From the NCBI GenBank assembly GCA_029259775.1, contig JAJDEN010000045.1, positions 62,001 to 126,000 of the forward strand: a stretch of DNA of 64,000 nt. Reading direction: 5' to 3'. The first letter of the stretch is position 1; each line of letters starts with the position of its first letter. A model generated the notes under the pieces. That model saw only the letters and a list, made by a program, of their open reading frames with translations. It was not told the origin of the DNA and did not search any database. The position numbers and the translations under genes were made by a program. Shown piece by piece: positions 34,625-43,814 of this stretch. This DNA is from Planctomycetota bacterium. GTDB lineage: Bacteria > Planctomycetota > PLA2 > JAEUHO01.

Positions 34625-37600
34625 ATGGAACCGCGCAAGACCCGAGGGCGTCGAGGGACCGCCCTCCTGTTGCTGGGGCTGCTTTGCAGCCTCGCCTTCG
34701 TCGGCGCCGCCGACGCCGGGCAGCCTGTGATCGACCTGAACCGGGGCACGATCGACATCATCGTGTACTTCGAGTACGACGCGACGGTCGAGGACATCGA
34801 GGGCTGGAAGCCCATGTTCGATGAGTTCTCGAAGGGTCTCTACGACGCCACCGAAGGCCAGCTCCACATCCGCAGGGTCACCTTCACGACGAACAAGTCG
34901 CTCAGCGGCAAGGCGAGCGTCTGGATCTCCGACCAGAAGAGCAAGACCGCCGGCGCCTATGCCCACGTCAACGGCGTCAACAACATCGGACAGCACATCC
35001 AATTGCACCAGATCCACAAGTGCATCGGCGTGGCCGAGGACCAGATCAACAGCACCGACAAGGAGACGGCCCGTCGAGCGGCTGCCGTCAAGGACCACGA
35101 GCCCACCTGCAATCCCCTATGGCGCGGCCAGTTCGGTGCTCTGCACGAGGCCGGCCACTACCTGTTTGGCATGCGCGACGAGTACATCGGCTGCAGCGTC
35201 CAGCGCGGCATCGACTGCCCGGACGTCCAGCGCGACGTCCAGGGGCCGGCGTTCTTCTGCTCGGTGGGGCAGCAGGAGAAGGCCTGCATCATGGATGGCG
35301 GCACGACGGTCATCGACCTGAAGCGTGACATCAACGGGCGCCCGATCATCGATCCGGCGACCGGGCAGCCGACCATCCTCTACAAGAATCGCCGCAGCGA
35401 GTTCTGCCGTTCGTTCCTGCCGACGGATCGCACGGGCACCTACGGTCACACGCCTACCTACAGCAGCGGCCAGAGCACGTACGAGAACAAGCAGCAGCGC
35501 GACCTCAACCAGGACTGCTGGAGCCGCGTCGGCGGCAGCGAGGTCATGCTGATCCTCCCGTCGGGCTTTCCGCAGGTGCAGGATCTCGTAGCGGACGGCA
35601 AGCCGCTGCCCACCTACCAGATCGTCAATGAGGACCCGGCCTTCGTGCTGGCGGTGGATACGTCGAGGAGCATGCAGGGCATGTCGGCCGGCGACACGGC
35701 ATCGAAGCTCGATCTGGCGAAGCAGGGGGGCGCCAACGGTGTTGATCTCGTCCGCGGCAACGAGAAGATCGGTGTCGTGGGGTTCGACCAGACGCCGTTC
35801 ATCGCGCAAGAGCTGCGCACCGTTCCCGATCAAGCCGCGCGGAACAACATCGCGTCCGTCATCGACGCCCTCGCCATTGGCGGTACCCAGACCACGACCG
35901 GGGGCGCCCTCACGCTCGCTCGCTCCATGCTCGAAGGGGGGGCGCAGGAGTTCGTATCGGGCAAGTCGATCGTGCTCCTCTCCGACGGCCACGGCACGAC
36001 GGGCCCGAATCCCGTAGATATCGCCAATGACATCGCGGGCGAGGGCCGTCTGGCCATCCACACCGTGGGCATCGGCGAAGACGCGGACACCGCCACCCTC
36101 GAGAAGATCGCTCGCATCACAGGCGGCTCGTTCTTCTACGTGCCGCGCGCGAGTCAGCTTCCCTCGGTGCTTCCCGCCGTGTTTGCGAACGCTCGCGGAG
36201 ACACGACGCCCGAGGTGATCGGCGACACGATCCCCTACACGCCGCCCACGGATCCGGTCCCGTCCATCGACGTCGAGATCGACACGTTCACGCGCTTGGC
36301 CACGTTCGTCGTCGGACACGATGTGGGCGCGCCGATCGAGGTGTCCATCGTGTCGCCGAGCGGCCTGCGCTACTTCTTCGACATCGCCGAGGCCGACGTC
36401 TGCACCGTGGACACGCTGGACGTGGATCCGCCCTCGACGAAGGACTGCGGCAACACCGACGTCACCTACATCCGGAATCCTCGACAGCAGATCTACACCG
36501 TACCGAACCCCGAGTCCGGTGTGTGGACCGTCGAGGTGCGCAACACGGTCGACAACGGAACGGACGTGCCCGTCGATATCCTGGTGACGGCCGATGCACC
36601 CGAGCTCTCGGTCATTGCCGACGTCGTCAACTCACGGCCCGTCTGCTACCCCGAGCCGATCAAGCTGCAGGCGACCGTCGTGGCTCAGGTCCCCGTCACG
36701 GGCGTCAGCGCTACGGCCGTGGTCACGCAGCCCGGAGGCTTCACGGAGACGATCACGCTGTATGACGACGGCATGGCCGTGCACGGGGACGACCTTCGGG
36801 GCGACGGGATCTATGGCGCGCTCTACGCCGGCTATCGCTCGGCGGCCAACGGCGGCGGCAACGGCCCGTTCTTCTTCGAGATCCGCGTCATCAACGATGG
36901 CGTCGGCGGTGGTCCGGTGCCCGACGGCAACGAGCAGGTGCTCGGCGCCCCGATGCTTGGGCCCGTCCCGGCGTTCTCGATCGAGGCCGAGGCGTGCACC
37001 GAGGTGACGTGCATACCCGATACGATCTCCACCGGCACCGTGACGCTCGTTCCCGGTGGCGGCGTGCAACTCTACGACTACACGCTGTCCCAGATGAACA
37101 CGGCCACCGTGCTCGCGTTCAAGGTGATGGCCGGCGCCGAGAACGTCAGCATGAACACCCTCACCCTGGCCGGTGGCGGCACGGGGGACGAGGCGTCCAT
37201 CGGCGTGGTCGGCCTGTACGTGGACCTGAACCAGGATGGGCTGCCGGACAACCCGAGCCTGCCGCTTGCCACGACGACCTTCGGTGCCGATGACGGCGTC
37301 GCGACGTTCTCCGCGGTGGATCTCGTAGGGGACCCTGTGCCCCTGGCGATCATCCCGCCGGGTATCGAGCGACAGTTCCTGATCACCTACGGCGACCTCG
37401 GGGGGCCCGCGCTCACGACCCTTCCGGGGGCCGGCGCCATGGTGCCGATGCCCAGGCTCCCGCCCCTGCCCATCTGGGAATGGGTGCTGGCCACCCTCGT
37501 CGCCGCGATGTTGGCCACGCGCGTGATGGCCAACCGCCAGCTGGCCCGGCCGCTGGCGGTGGGGGCGTGCCTCATGATCGCCGTGCTCATGACGGGCGTG

Positions 37601-37822
37601 ATCGGCTGTGGCACGAGTGACACGTCGCCCGGTGGTGGCGGGGGGCAGGTCGGCACGTCCGCGGGGCCGACGTCGAGTCCCTTCGGTCCCCTGGGGCTGG
37701 GCGGCTACAACGTCACGCTCGACCCCGCCGCGCTCGGCATCGTGGGCGCCACGTCGGGCGAGGATCTCCAGCTCGAGGGTGAGGCCTCCAACTCGGTGGT
37801 CGTCGTTCGCGAGGATGCGTAG
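34625..37822 (+). CDS. CLCA-like exported metalloprotease-VWA protein, copy 2
   Basis: The 1065-residue paralogue of the preceding protein has the same order: signal peptide, zinc motif H174EAGH178YLFG182MRD185EY, VWA domain with D345-x-S347-x-S349 and LSDGHG (Asp454), beta-rich domains, then LPIWEWVLATL, a first helix, MANRQLARP, a second helix ending at Cys995, and a Gly-rich tail. Both active-site motifs are intact, so both copies could work. I chose ATG 34625 because GGGAG (34614-34618) lies six bases upstream and a signal peptide starts there. The pair arose by tandem duplication and has since diverged considerably. Confidence 0.78.
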   Translation: MEPRKTRGRRGTALLLLGLLCSLAFVGAADAGQPVIDLNRGTIDIIVYFEYDATVEDIEGWKPMFDEFSKGLYDATEGQLHIRRVTFTTNKSLSGKASVWISDQKSKTAGAYAHVNGVNNIGQHIQLHQIHKCIGVAEDQINSTDKETARRAAAVKDHEPTCNPLWRGQFGALHEAGHYLFGMRDEYIGCSVQRGIDCPDVQRDVQGPAFFCSVGQQEKACIMDGGTTVIDLKRDINGRPIIDPATGQPTILYKNRRSEFCRSFLPTDRTGTYGHTPTYSSGQSTYENKQQRDLNQDCWSRVGGSEVMLILPSGFPQVQDLVADGKPLPTYQIVNEDPAFVLAVDTSRSMQGMSAGDTASKLDLAKQGGANGVDLVRGNEKIGVVGFDQTPFIAQELRTVPDQAARNNIASVIDALAIGGTQTTTGGALTLARSMLEGGAQEFVSGKSIVLLSDGHGTTGPNPVDIANDIAGEGRLAIHTVGIGEDADTATLEKIARITGGSFFYVPRASQLPSVLPAVFANARGDTTPEVIGDTIPYTPPTDPVPSIDVEIDTFTRLATFVVGHDVGAPIEVSIVSPSGLRYFFDIAEADVCTVDTLDVDPPSTKDCGNTDVTYIRNPRQQIYTVPNPESGVWTVEVRNTVDNGTDVPVDILVTADAPELSVIADVVNSRPVCYPEPIKLQATVVAQVPVTGVSATAVVTQPGGFTETITLYDDGMAVHGDDLRGDGIYGALYAGYRSAANGGGNGPFFFEIRVINDGVGGGPVPDGNEQVLGAPMLGPVPAFSIEAEACTEVTCIPDTISTGTVTLVPGGGVQLYDYTLSQMNTATVLAFKVMAGAENVSMNTLTLAGGGTGDEASIGVVGLYVDLNQDGLPDNPSLPLATTTFGADDGVATFSAVDLVGDPVPLAIIPPGIERQFLITYGDLGGPALTTLPGAGAMVPMPRLPPLPIWEWVLATLVAAMLATRVMANRQLARPLAVGACLMIAVLMTGVIGCGTSDTSPGGGGGQVGTSAGPTSSPFGPLGLGGYNVTLDPAALGIVGATSGEDLQLEGEASNSVVVVREDA

Positions 37823-38036
37823 CGGGCGCCTAACGATGCGCGAACGGTCTCCAACGTCCTGCTGCGTGGACAATTTGAGACACCAATCTTCCGTGCTCCC
37901 TTGAATCGCGGGACCTGTTCGCGCACGCTGCCTGACTGAGCCGAGGGTTGTTCGATGTAGGGACGCGCACCCCACTACTCAATCGGCGAATGAACTAGGG
38001 GTTGGGATGCCCCAGATCGATTCTGCGGAGGTTGAC
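37823..38036 (+). other. Intergenic region before the SdrD-like gene
   Basis: These 214 bases contain no gene I can support and no clear hairpin or repeat. GGAGG at 38027-38031 is the ribosome-binding site of the next gene. A promoter for it must lie here, but I could not assign its elements. Confidence 0.35.
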
Positions 38037-40028
38037 ATGGGTGTTTGGCGTTACGTGGCTGCTGCCTTGTGCGGCGTGCTGCTTCTCTCGGTGGTCGGTG
38101 TCGTGACGGCGCAAGCCGACACCATCTCGGGTCGCGTGTACTTCAACCAGGGTGACGACAGGTGGGACCCCGGCGAGGGCGACCAGCCCTTGCCTGGCAT
38201 GCGGGCCCAGCTCGAGCGCGGCATGCCGAATCCTCAGGTGCCCGGCGAGCTCGTCTGGTTCCCGGTCCCGGGCGGCCTCGCGGATACGCAGCCGGACGGT
38301 ACCTACGAGTTCCAGGAGAACCAGGAGCCGGGCACGTACCGCGTCACGCTGCCGGATCTTCCGAACTACCGCCTCCAAGGCGAGGCGCTCGCCGCCACGT
38401 CCGTCGTGATCAACGAAGTGGTCATGCCGCTGCCGAACGCGCCGACGAATATGCCTGAGGCCGCGCCGATCGACAGCATGGGCAACCCGGCGGAGACGGA
38501 CACAGCCGACTTCCCGCTCGTCCTGCAGGGCTCCGAGGATCCCACGAAGATCACCGAGGGTGAGCTGCTCGTGCGCGTCTTTGGCGATGCAGGTCCGTGC
38601 GACGGCCTCTACGAGGCCAGCATCGACACACTTCTCGGGGGGCGCCGCGTGCGCCTGCGCATCACGGACGCTGCGGGCGCCGTGACCGAGTCGTTCGAGA
38701 CGACCGTCGCCGCCGGCGAGGAACTCGGAACGGCGACGTTCGACGGTGTTCTCGCCGTCGGCTCGCAGGCCGCGCTCGACGCGCTCACCTTCGAGGTGGC
38801 CGCCGAACAGAACGACGGCAGCTTCGGCGCGGACGTGGAGGTCGACGTGACCTTCATCCCCGGCTTCCCGCCGATCATCCCGGACAACTACCAGTTCCAG
38901 CTTCCGACGCTCTCGGGCAGCTGCAATGAGGGCTCCGTGACGGGGCGCGTCTGGGTGGACGTGGACGGCAACGGCACGTACGACGGCGGGACCGACACGA
39001 CCGAAGCGGGCATCACCGTCACGCTGTCCGAGCCCGGCAACGCGGACGTTGCGAGCGACACGACGGACGCTGATGGCACCTACAGCATCACGGGCTTTGC
39101 GCCCGGCACCTACCAGGTCAACTCCGGCAAGCCGGCTGGCGCTGGGGACGCCGACATCCTGCGCGTCGTGACCGTGACGGACGGTGAAGAGACGGCGGAC
39201 TTCCCGTGGCCCGAGAAGATCACTGTCCCTCCGGAAACCGAGTGCGAACTCGAGACCTGCACCTCGGGTGAGCTCCATGAGTTCCTGGCTGAGGTGGACA
39301 TCTGGATGGGCACGGCCAACCCGGCGTCGATCGCGGCGTCGGCAGGCCTCTACGCCGGTCCGACGACCAACACGCCGGAGATCGACATCGCGAGCATCGG
39401 CTACCTCGGCACGGCCTTCCCCGGCAATGACGGCGGCCTCGGTGTAGGCCTCAATGAGGTCCTGCGCATCGAGGACGTCCGCACCACGCCGGGTTCTGGC
39501 TGGGGCACGGTGCGCGTCCGCGTGACCGCCAACCCCAACGTGCTTCCCACCGGCGGCCTTGGCTCCGCCGTGCGCAAGCTCGAGGTGTCGCTCAACGGCC
39601 GTCGCGAGATGATCTGCTGGCGCTGGCGCTGCGAGACGACGCGTCCTGGCGGCCGTGCGGGTCACTTCCGCATCCTCGAGACGGGCAGCCAGGCCTCGTG
39701 GGCCGCGTGCCCCGGCAACGATGTCGGCGTGCCGCCGGTGATCGAGCCGCCGATCGTGCTGCCGCCGCTTCCCCCGGTCATCGAGCCCCCGGCTCCGCAG
39801 CCTCCGAAGGCGAAGAAGCGCCACAAGAAGCGTGGCAAGCACGGCCGCAAGGCCAAGCACGGCAGCAGTGGCAAGTCGGGCAAGTCGGCGAAGTCAGGCA
39901 AGTCCGCGAAGTCGGGCAAGTCCGCGAAGTCGGGCAAGTCGCACAAGAAGGCCACACGCGGTCGCGGCCGCGGGCGCAAGGTCAGTTGGCTGCGCGCGGC
40001 CCTGCTGCGTCTGCTCGGGCGGGGCTAG
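38037..40028 (+). CDS. Exported SdrD/Cna-B-like protein with basic GKS/AKS repeat tail
   Basis: The 663-residue protein has a signal peptide (about 1-28, ending AQA) and at least two SdrD_B/Cna-B-type beta domains: GRVYFNQGDDRWDPGEG with GTYEFQEN, and GRVWVDVDGNGTYDGG with ADGTYSITGFAPGTYQV. These domains form rigid stalks on cell-surface proteins. A cysteine-containing region (about 400-560), a proline-rich linker and a lysine-rich tail follow. The tail has eight GKS or AKS triplets, then KKATRGRGRGRK and an amphipathic end SWLRAALLRLL. The ATG at 38037 follows GGAGG by five bases. The tail could bind polyanions such as DNA or cell-wall polymers. This is speculative. Confidence 0.75.
   Translation: MGVWRYVAAALCGVLLLSVVGVVTAQADTISGRVYFNQGDDRWDPGEGDQPLPGMRAQLERGMPNPQVPGELVWFPVPGGLADTQPDGTYEFQENQEPGTYRVTLPDLPNYRLQGEALAATSVVINEVVMPLPNAPTNMPEAAPIDSMGNPAETDTADFPLVLQGSEDPTKITEGELLVRVFGDAGPCDGLYEASIDTLLGGRRVRLRITDAAGAVTESFETTVAAGEELGTATFDGVLAVGSQAALDALTFEVAAEQNDGSFGADVEVDVTFIPGFPPIIPDNYQFQLPTLSGSCNEGSVTGRVWVDVDGNGTYDGGTDTTEAGITVTLSEPGNADVASDTTDADGTYSITGFAPGTYQVNSGKPAGAGDADILRVVTVTDGEETADFPWPEKITVPPETECELETCTSGELHEFLAEVDIWMGTANPASIAASAGLYAGPTTNTPEIDIASIGYLGTAFPGNDGGLGVGLNEVLRIEDVRTTPGSGWGTVRVRVTANPNVLPTGGLGSAVRKLEVSLNGRREMICWRWRCETTRPGGRAGHFRILETGSQASWAACPGNDVGVPPVIEPPIVLPPLPPVIEPPAPQPPKAKKRHKKRGKHGRKAKHGSSGKSGKSAKSGKSAKSGKSAKSGKSHKKATRGRGRGRKVSWLRAALLRLLGRG
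39870..39941 (+). repeat. 9-bp tandem repeat coding GKS/AKS
   Basis: Eight 9-base units of the form GGCAAGTCx or GCGAAGTCx in frame encode GKS-GKS-AKS-GKS-AKS-GKS-AKS-GKS. Such a repeat could change length by slippage without shifting the frame. Confidence 0.85.
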
Positions 40029-40033
40029 CCCCC

Positions 40034-40055
40034 AGGGCGCCCTAGGCGCCCTTTT
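40034..40055 (+). terminator. Intrinsic terminator of the SdrD-like gene
   Basis: AGGGCGCC-CTA-GGCGCCCT gives an 8-bp stem, and the last T runs into TTT. It lies six bases after the stop codon and is a textbook intrinsic terminator. Confidence 0.85.
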
Positions 40056-40109
40056 CGTGGACACGGTGCCTCCCGGGCCGCGATGATGGTCGCGGTCCGG
40101 GGATCACGA

Positions 40110-43100
40110 ATGCTTCGATTGTCGATGGTGCGCCTTCTGATGGCCCTGCTGCTGGCGTCCGTCTGCGCCAGCGGCGCCGCCGCCGAGAACGAGCCTGCCG
40201 CGTCCCAGCCGTCGTCCCTCGCGGATGTGGCGGATCAGGTCGAAGCCGCCTGCAAGGCGAGCGACACGAAGAAGCTCGCGACCCTCGCGGCGGCCGACAA
40301 CCCCGATCCGTGGCTCGTCGCGGACCTGCTCGAGGCGCGCGGCAAGAAGGACGAAGCCCTGCGCTTCGCCAAGGCAGCGCCGCGCATCGACGTCGAGGCG
40401 CTGCCCACGTACCTCGTGCGCGACGGCGCCGATGCAGCGGCGGACGCTCGCAAGCGCCTGGCCGCCGTTCGTGGATTGGAGCCAGACGAGGTCGTCACGT
40501 CTCTCGCGAAGGGGCTGCCCACGACGGCGACCGTTCCGGCGGTCCGGCTTCACCGGGCTCGGGGCCTTGCGCTCCATGCCAAGGGCGCGTTCAAGGGAGC
40601 GGCGGTCGCCCACGGCGCGGCGGTCGAACTGGCCACGAAGATCGGCTGGTGGGCTGAGGCCGCGGACCTCCTCTACCACCGCGGACGTGCTTTCGAGTCG
40701 GCCCGTGACTTCGACTCGATGATCACCGTGAACCGAGCGCGCCTTGAGCTTGAGACGAAGCTTGAGAGCAAGGCAGGCATGGGACGAGCGCACTTCGGCT
40801 TGGGCGTCGCGCACGCCTGGCAACGCAACGCTCCCCAGATGAGAACTCATCTTCACCGGGCCGCCCAACTCGCCCAGGACGCATCCGACTTCGAGTACGT
40901 CGCAAAGGGACTGGCCATGTCCGCGGCTGCATCGTCGGCCCGTGGGCACGAGAAGAGTGCCCTCGACGCATCGTTCGCGGCGAGTCGCGCCCTAGAGAGC
41001 ATCGACTGCCACGGCCTACCGGCCAGACTCCAGCCAGACCGAGGACGCCTTGCCACAGGGCGTGCCCAGGCGCTCCTTACCTGTTCCTCCATGGCGTACA
41101 GACTGAACGACAGGCCTACTGCGGAGGCCTATGCCAAGAAGGCGGCAGCGGTTGCGAAGGACTCAAACGACCCCAAGCTTCAGTACTTCGTACGGGGCCT
41201 TCGGGCATTGTTCGAGGGCGGTCGCCTGCAGAATGCAGGCGAACACTTGCAGGCGCTGTACGAGTTTGAACGCGCTCGCGACCTCTTCGCACGCCTGGGC
41301 GATGTAGTGCAGGAGGCCGACGCGCGGAGGCGCATCGCCGAACGACGCGTCGCGCTCGGCGATCTTGCAGAGGCCCTCAAGGGGCTCGAAGCTGCCCAGG
41401 TCGTGCTGGCCAAGGCGCGCGTGCGCACCCAGTTGCTCCACGTCCATGTCGAGTTGGCGCGCGTGCTGGTGCGCCTTGGCCGCCTCCGAGACGCCGGCAC
41501 ACAGCTTCAGGTCGTCGACGGACTACTGAAGCACGTTCAAGATGAAGATGCGGAGTTCCAAGTCGTCGCCATTCGGGCGCAGCGGGCATCGGCGTCAGGT
41601 GCCGTCGGTCGTGCCATCGAACTGGTCAAGGCGGGCGTACTCAAGGCGCGCTCAAGGAAGTTTGATGGAGTAGTAGGCACCCTTCTCGTGGATCAGGCTC
41701 GCTTCGAGGGGGCCGCTGGTCAGGTCGACGCGGCATTGGTGACAGTCGGAAGCGCCATCGAGAGGCTCGAAGCGGATGACAACAAGGCGGCCCTGCGGCG
41801 CGCGCGCATGCTGCGGGCCTCGCTCCTCGCAAGGAGCGGCGATCTGGAGCCGGCGTACGCAGAGTTCAAGGCTCAGCTGGCCGAAGCACAGGAAGCTGGC
41901 AATCTGGCGGACACCGCGTCTCTACTCACTCGCATGGGAAACGTGCGCACCGTCCAAGGGAGGTATCGAGATGCCATACCTCTGCGCCGCAAGGCCCTTG
42001 GCATCCTGCTCGCGCTAGGTAGCGAAGAGCAAGGGTACGAAACCCGTATCCAACTGGGCCGTGACCGTTCCTTCGCCGGCGACAAGGATGACGGCATCGA
42101 CGAGATCCAGCGCGCCTACGACGACATGCAGCGGGACGATGACGAACACACCCCGGTCATGTCCCCGCGCCTGCTCGCCTGGGCCGAGCTGGCCCTGGCA
42201 GAGACCCACCTGCATGCAGGGAACTACAAGGAGGCCGCGAAGTACGCCGGGCTCGGCTTCAAGACCTCCACCAGCCTCGGGCTGGACCTCGGCGCGGGCG
42301 AAGCCGCCGTCGCCGGCGAAGCGTGGGAGGCCCTGCCCAGGATCGGCGCTGAGGCTTGCTTCCGACTGAAGGACTTCGAGGGCGTCTACAACTTCGCCGA
42401 AGCCGGGCGCGCCCAGAAGCTGCTCGCCGCCATGGGCGGGCGCAAGGCCTTGCGCGAGGCAAGCGTACCGAAGGAACTGCTGCGCAAGGAAGAAGCCGCA
42501 CGCTCGGCCGAGGCGCTGGCCTACGCGCAGTACCGCGAAGCGCGGAGGAAGGGGAAGGGGCTTCCGACCCTCCGCCCGCTCAAGGCCGTCCTGGCAAAGG
42601 CGCAGTCCGACCTGAGTGACGTCGTCACCTCCATCCAGCGCAGCGAGAACAGTCAAGCGGAGTTGGTCTACCCGGGGCCCGTCAAGCTCGCCGTCATCAA
42701 GGAGGAGCTCGCCGACGACCAGGCGCTCGTCATCTACACGGACATTGCGGGTGTGAAGACCGTCGCCTTCGTGATCACGAAGAACGAGAACCCCACAATC
42801 CTCGACATCGGCACGATGGCGGAAGTCGAGAAGGCCGTCGGTGAATTGCTGGGCGACCACGAAGAGCCCGTCCTGCCCGGTGGCGTGAAAGCCGCCAGGG
42901 CGATGCTCGCCGGAAAGCTGGGCCTGAAGAAGAACATCAAGCACGTCCTCATCTCGCCCAACGCCGCCATGGCCTACGTTCCCTTCGCGTTGATGGACAC
43001 CACGCGCGACATGGTTCATGTGCCCTCGGGCACCGTCTTCGCAACCTTGCGTGAGATGCAAGTCAAGCGGATCCAGGACAAGGTGGTCGGAGCCAAGGTG

Positions 43101-43775
43101 CTGGCGATGGGGGACCCGGACTACCGCATCGCGGGTTCCACGGAGCGCGTCTACAAGGGCGCGCTCACGCGCGGCGCGCGCGGCGGTCAAATGCCGCAGT
43201 TGCCCGAGACGGCTGTCGAGGTGAACAGCATCGCCAAGAAGGCGCGCGGCGACACCGTGCTGCTTGCGAAGAACGCCACCGAGACGAACTTCTGGAAGGA
43301 GCTGAAGAAGCGCAAGCGCTGGCGCTCCATCCACTTCGCATGCCACGGCCTCGTCGATCCCGACGACGCGACGCGCTGCTCGGTCGAGCTCACGGCCGAC
43401 AGCGAGAACGACGGCTCGATCCTGGCGCTCGACATCTTCAACCGTGACGTCCAGACCGACCTCGTCGTGCTCTCGGGTTGCGAGACCGGCAAGGGACGCA
43501 TCCTCAAGGGCGAGGGCGTCGTGGGCCTCGCGCGCGCCTTCATGCAAGCTGGCGCGCCGCGCGTCATCGCGAGCCTCTGGCGCGTGAACGACGAGGCGAC
43601 CCAGGCCCTCATGACCGAGTTCTATCGCCTGTGGAACCCCAAGGATCGCTCCCAGGCCGTGCCGACGGCGACGGCGCTACGCAAGGCGCAGCTGTTCGTG
43701 CGCGACCATCCGAACGGGAAGTGGAAGGATCCGCGCTTCTGGGCCGCCTGGATGCTCTGGGGCCTGCCGGACTAG
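40110..43775 (+). CDS. Exported TPR-CHAT domain protein (caspase-like protease)
   Basis: The protein of about 1221 residues carries an N-terminal hydrophobic segment that looks like a signal peptide (MVRLLMALLLASVCASGAAA). A long stretch of TPR-like helical repeats follows (about 100-800). The C-terminal CHAT domain is a caspase/gingipain-clan peptidase with its dyad visible: His in IHFACHGLVD and Cys in VVLSGCETGKG. It ends with GEGVVGLARAFMQAGAPRV and SLWRVNDEAT, typical of CHAT. Many CHAT proteins are proteases switched on by the TPR sensor. The predicted export is unusual. I chose ATG 40110 over 40083 because GGGGA lies six bases upstream and the signal peptide then starts correctly. Confidence 0.82.
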   Translation: MLRLSMVRLLMALLLASVCASGAAAENEPAASQPSSLADVADQVEAACKASDTKKLATLAAADNPDPWLVADLLEARGKKDEALRFAKAAPRIDVEALPTYLVRDGADAAADARKRLAAVRGLEPDEVVTSLAKGLPTTATVPAVRLHRARGLALHAKGAFKGAAVAHGAAVELATKIGWWAEAADLLYHRGRAFESARDFDSMITVNRARLELETKLESKAGMGRAHFGLGVAHAWQRNAPQMRTHLHRAAQLAQDASDFEYVAKGLAMSAAASSARGHEKSALDASFAASRALESIDCHGLPARLQPDRGRLATGRAQALLTCSSMAYRLNDRPTAEAYAKKAAAVAKDSNDPKLQYFVRGLRALFEGGRLQNAGEHLQALYEFERARDLFARLGDVVQEADARRRIAERRVALGDLAEALKGLEAAQVVLAKARVRTQLLHVHVELARVLVRLGRLRDAGTQLQVVDGLLKHVQDEDAEFQVVAIRAQRASASGAVGRAIELVKAGVLKARSRKFDGVVGTLLVDQARFEGAAGQVDAALVTVGSAIERLEADDNKAALRRARMLRASLLARSGDLEPAYAEFKAQLAEAQEAGNLADTASLLTRMGNVRTVQGRYRDAIPLRRKALGILLALGSEEQGYETRIQLGRDRSFAGDKDDGIDEIQRAYDDMQRDDDEHTPVMSPRLLAWAELALAETHLHAGNYKEAAKYAGLGFKTSTSLGLDLGAGEAAVAGEAWEALPRIGAEACFRLKDFEGVYNFAEAGRAQKLLAAMGGRKALREASVPKELLRKEEAARSAEALAYAQYREARRKGKGLPTLRPLKAVLAKAQSDLSDVVTSIQRSENSQAELVYPGPVKLAVIKEELADDQALVIYTDIAGVKTVAFVITKNENPTILDIGTMAEVEKAVGELLGDHEEPVLPGGVKAARAMLAGKLGLKKNIKHVLISPNAAMAYVPFALMDTTRDMVHVPSGTVFATLREMQVKRIQDKVVGAKVLAMGDPDYRIAGSTERVYKGALTRGARGGQMPQLPETAVEVNSIAKKARGDTVLLAKNATETNFWKELKKRKRWRSIHFACHGLVDPDDATRCSVELTADSENDGSILALDIFNRDVQTDLVVLSGCETGKGRILKGEGVVGLARAFMQAGAPRVIASLWRVNDEATQALMTEFYRLWNPKDRSQAVPTATALRKAQLFVRDHPNGKWKDPRFWAAWMLWGLPD

Positions 43776-43814
43776 GCTCTGTTTGGAACGCAGCGTTTTC
43801 AGACTGAGCCTACG

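Noticed and set aside
39870-39941. CRISPR-like or regulatory tandem repeat
   Set aside because: The units are 9 bases, in frame, without spacers and encode GKS/AKS, so it is a coding microsatellite-like repeat.
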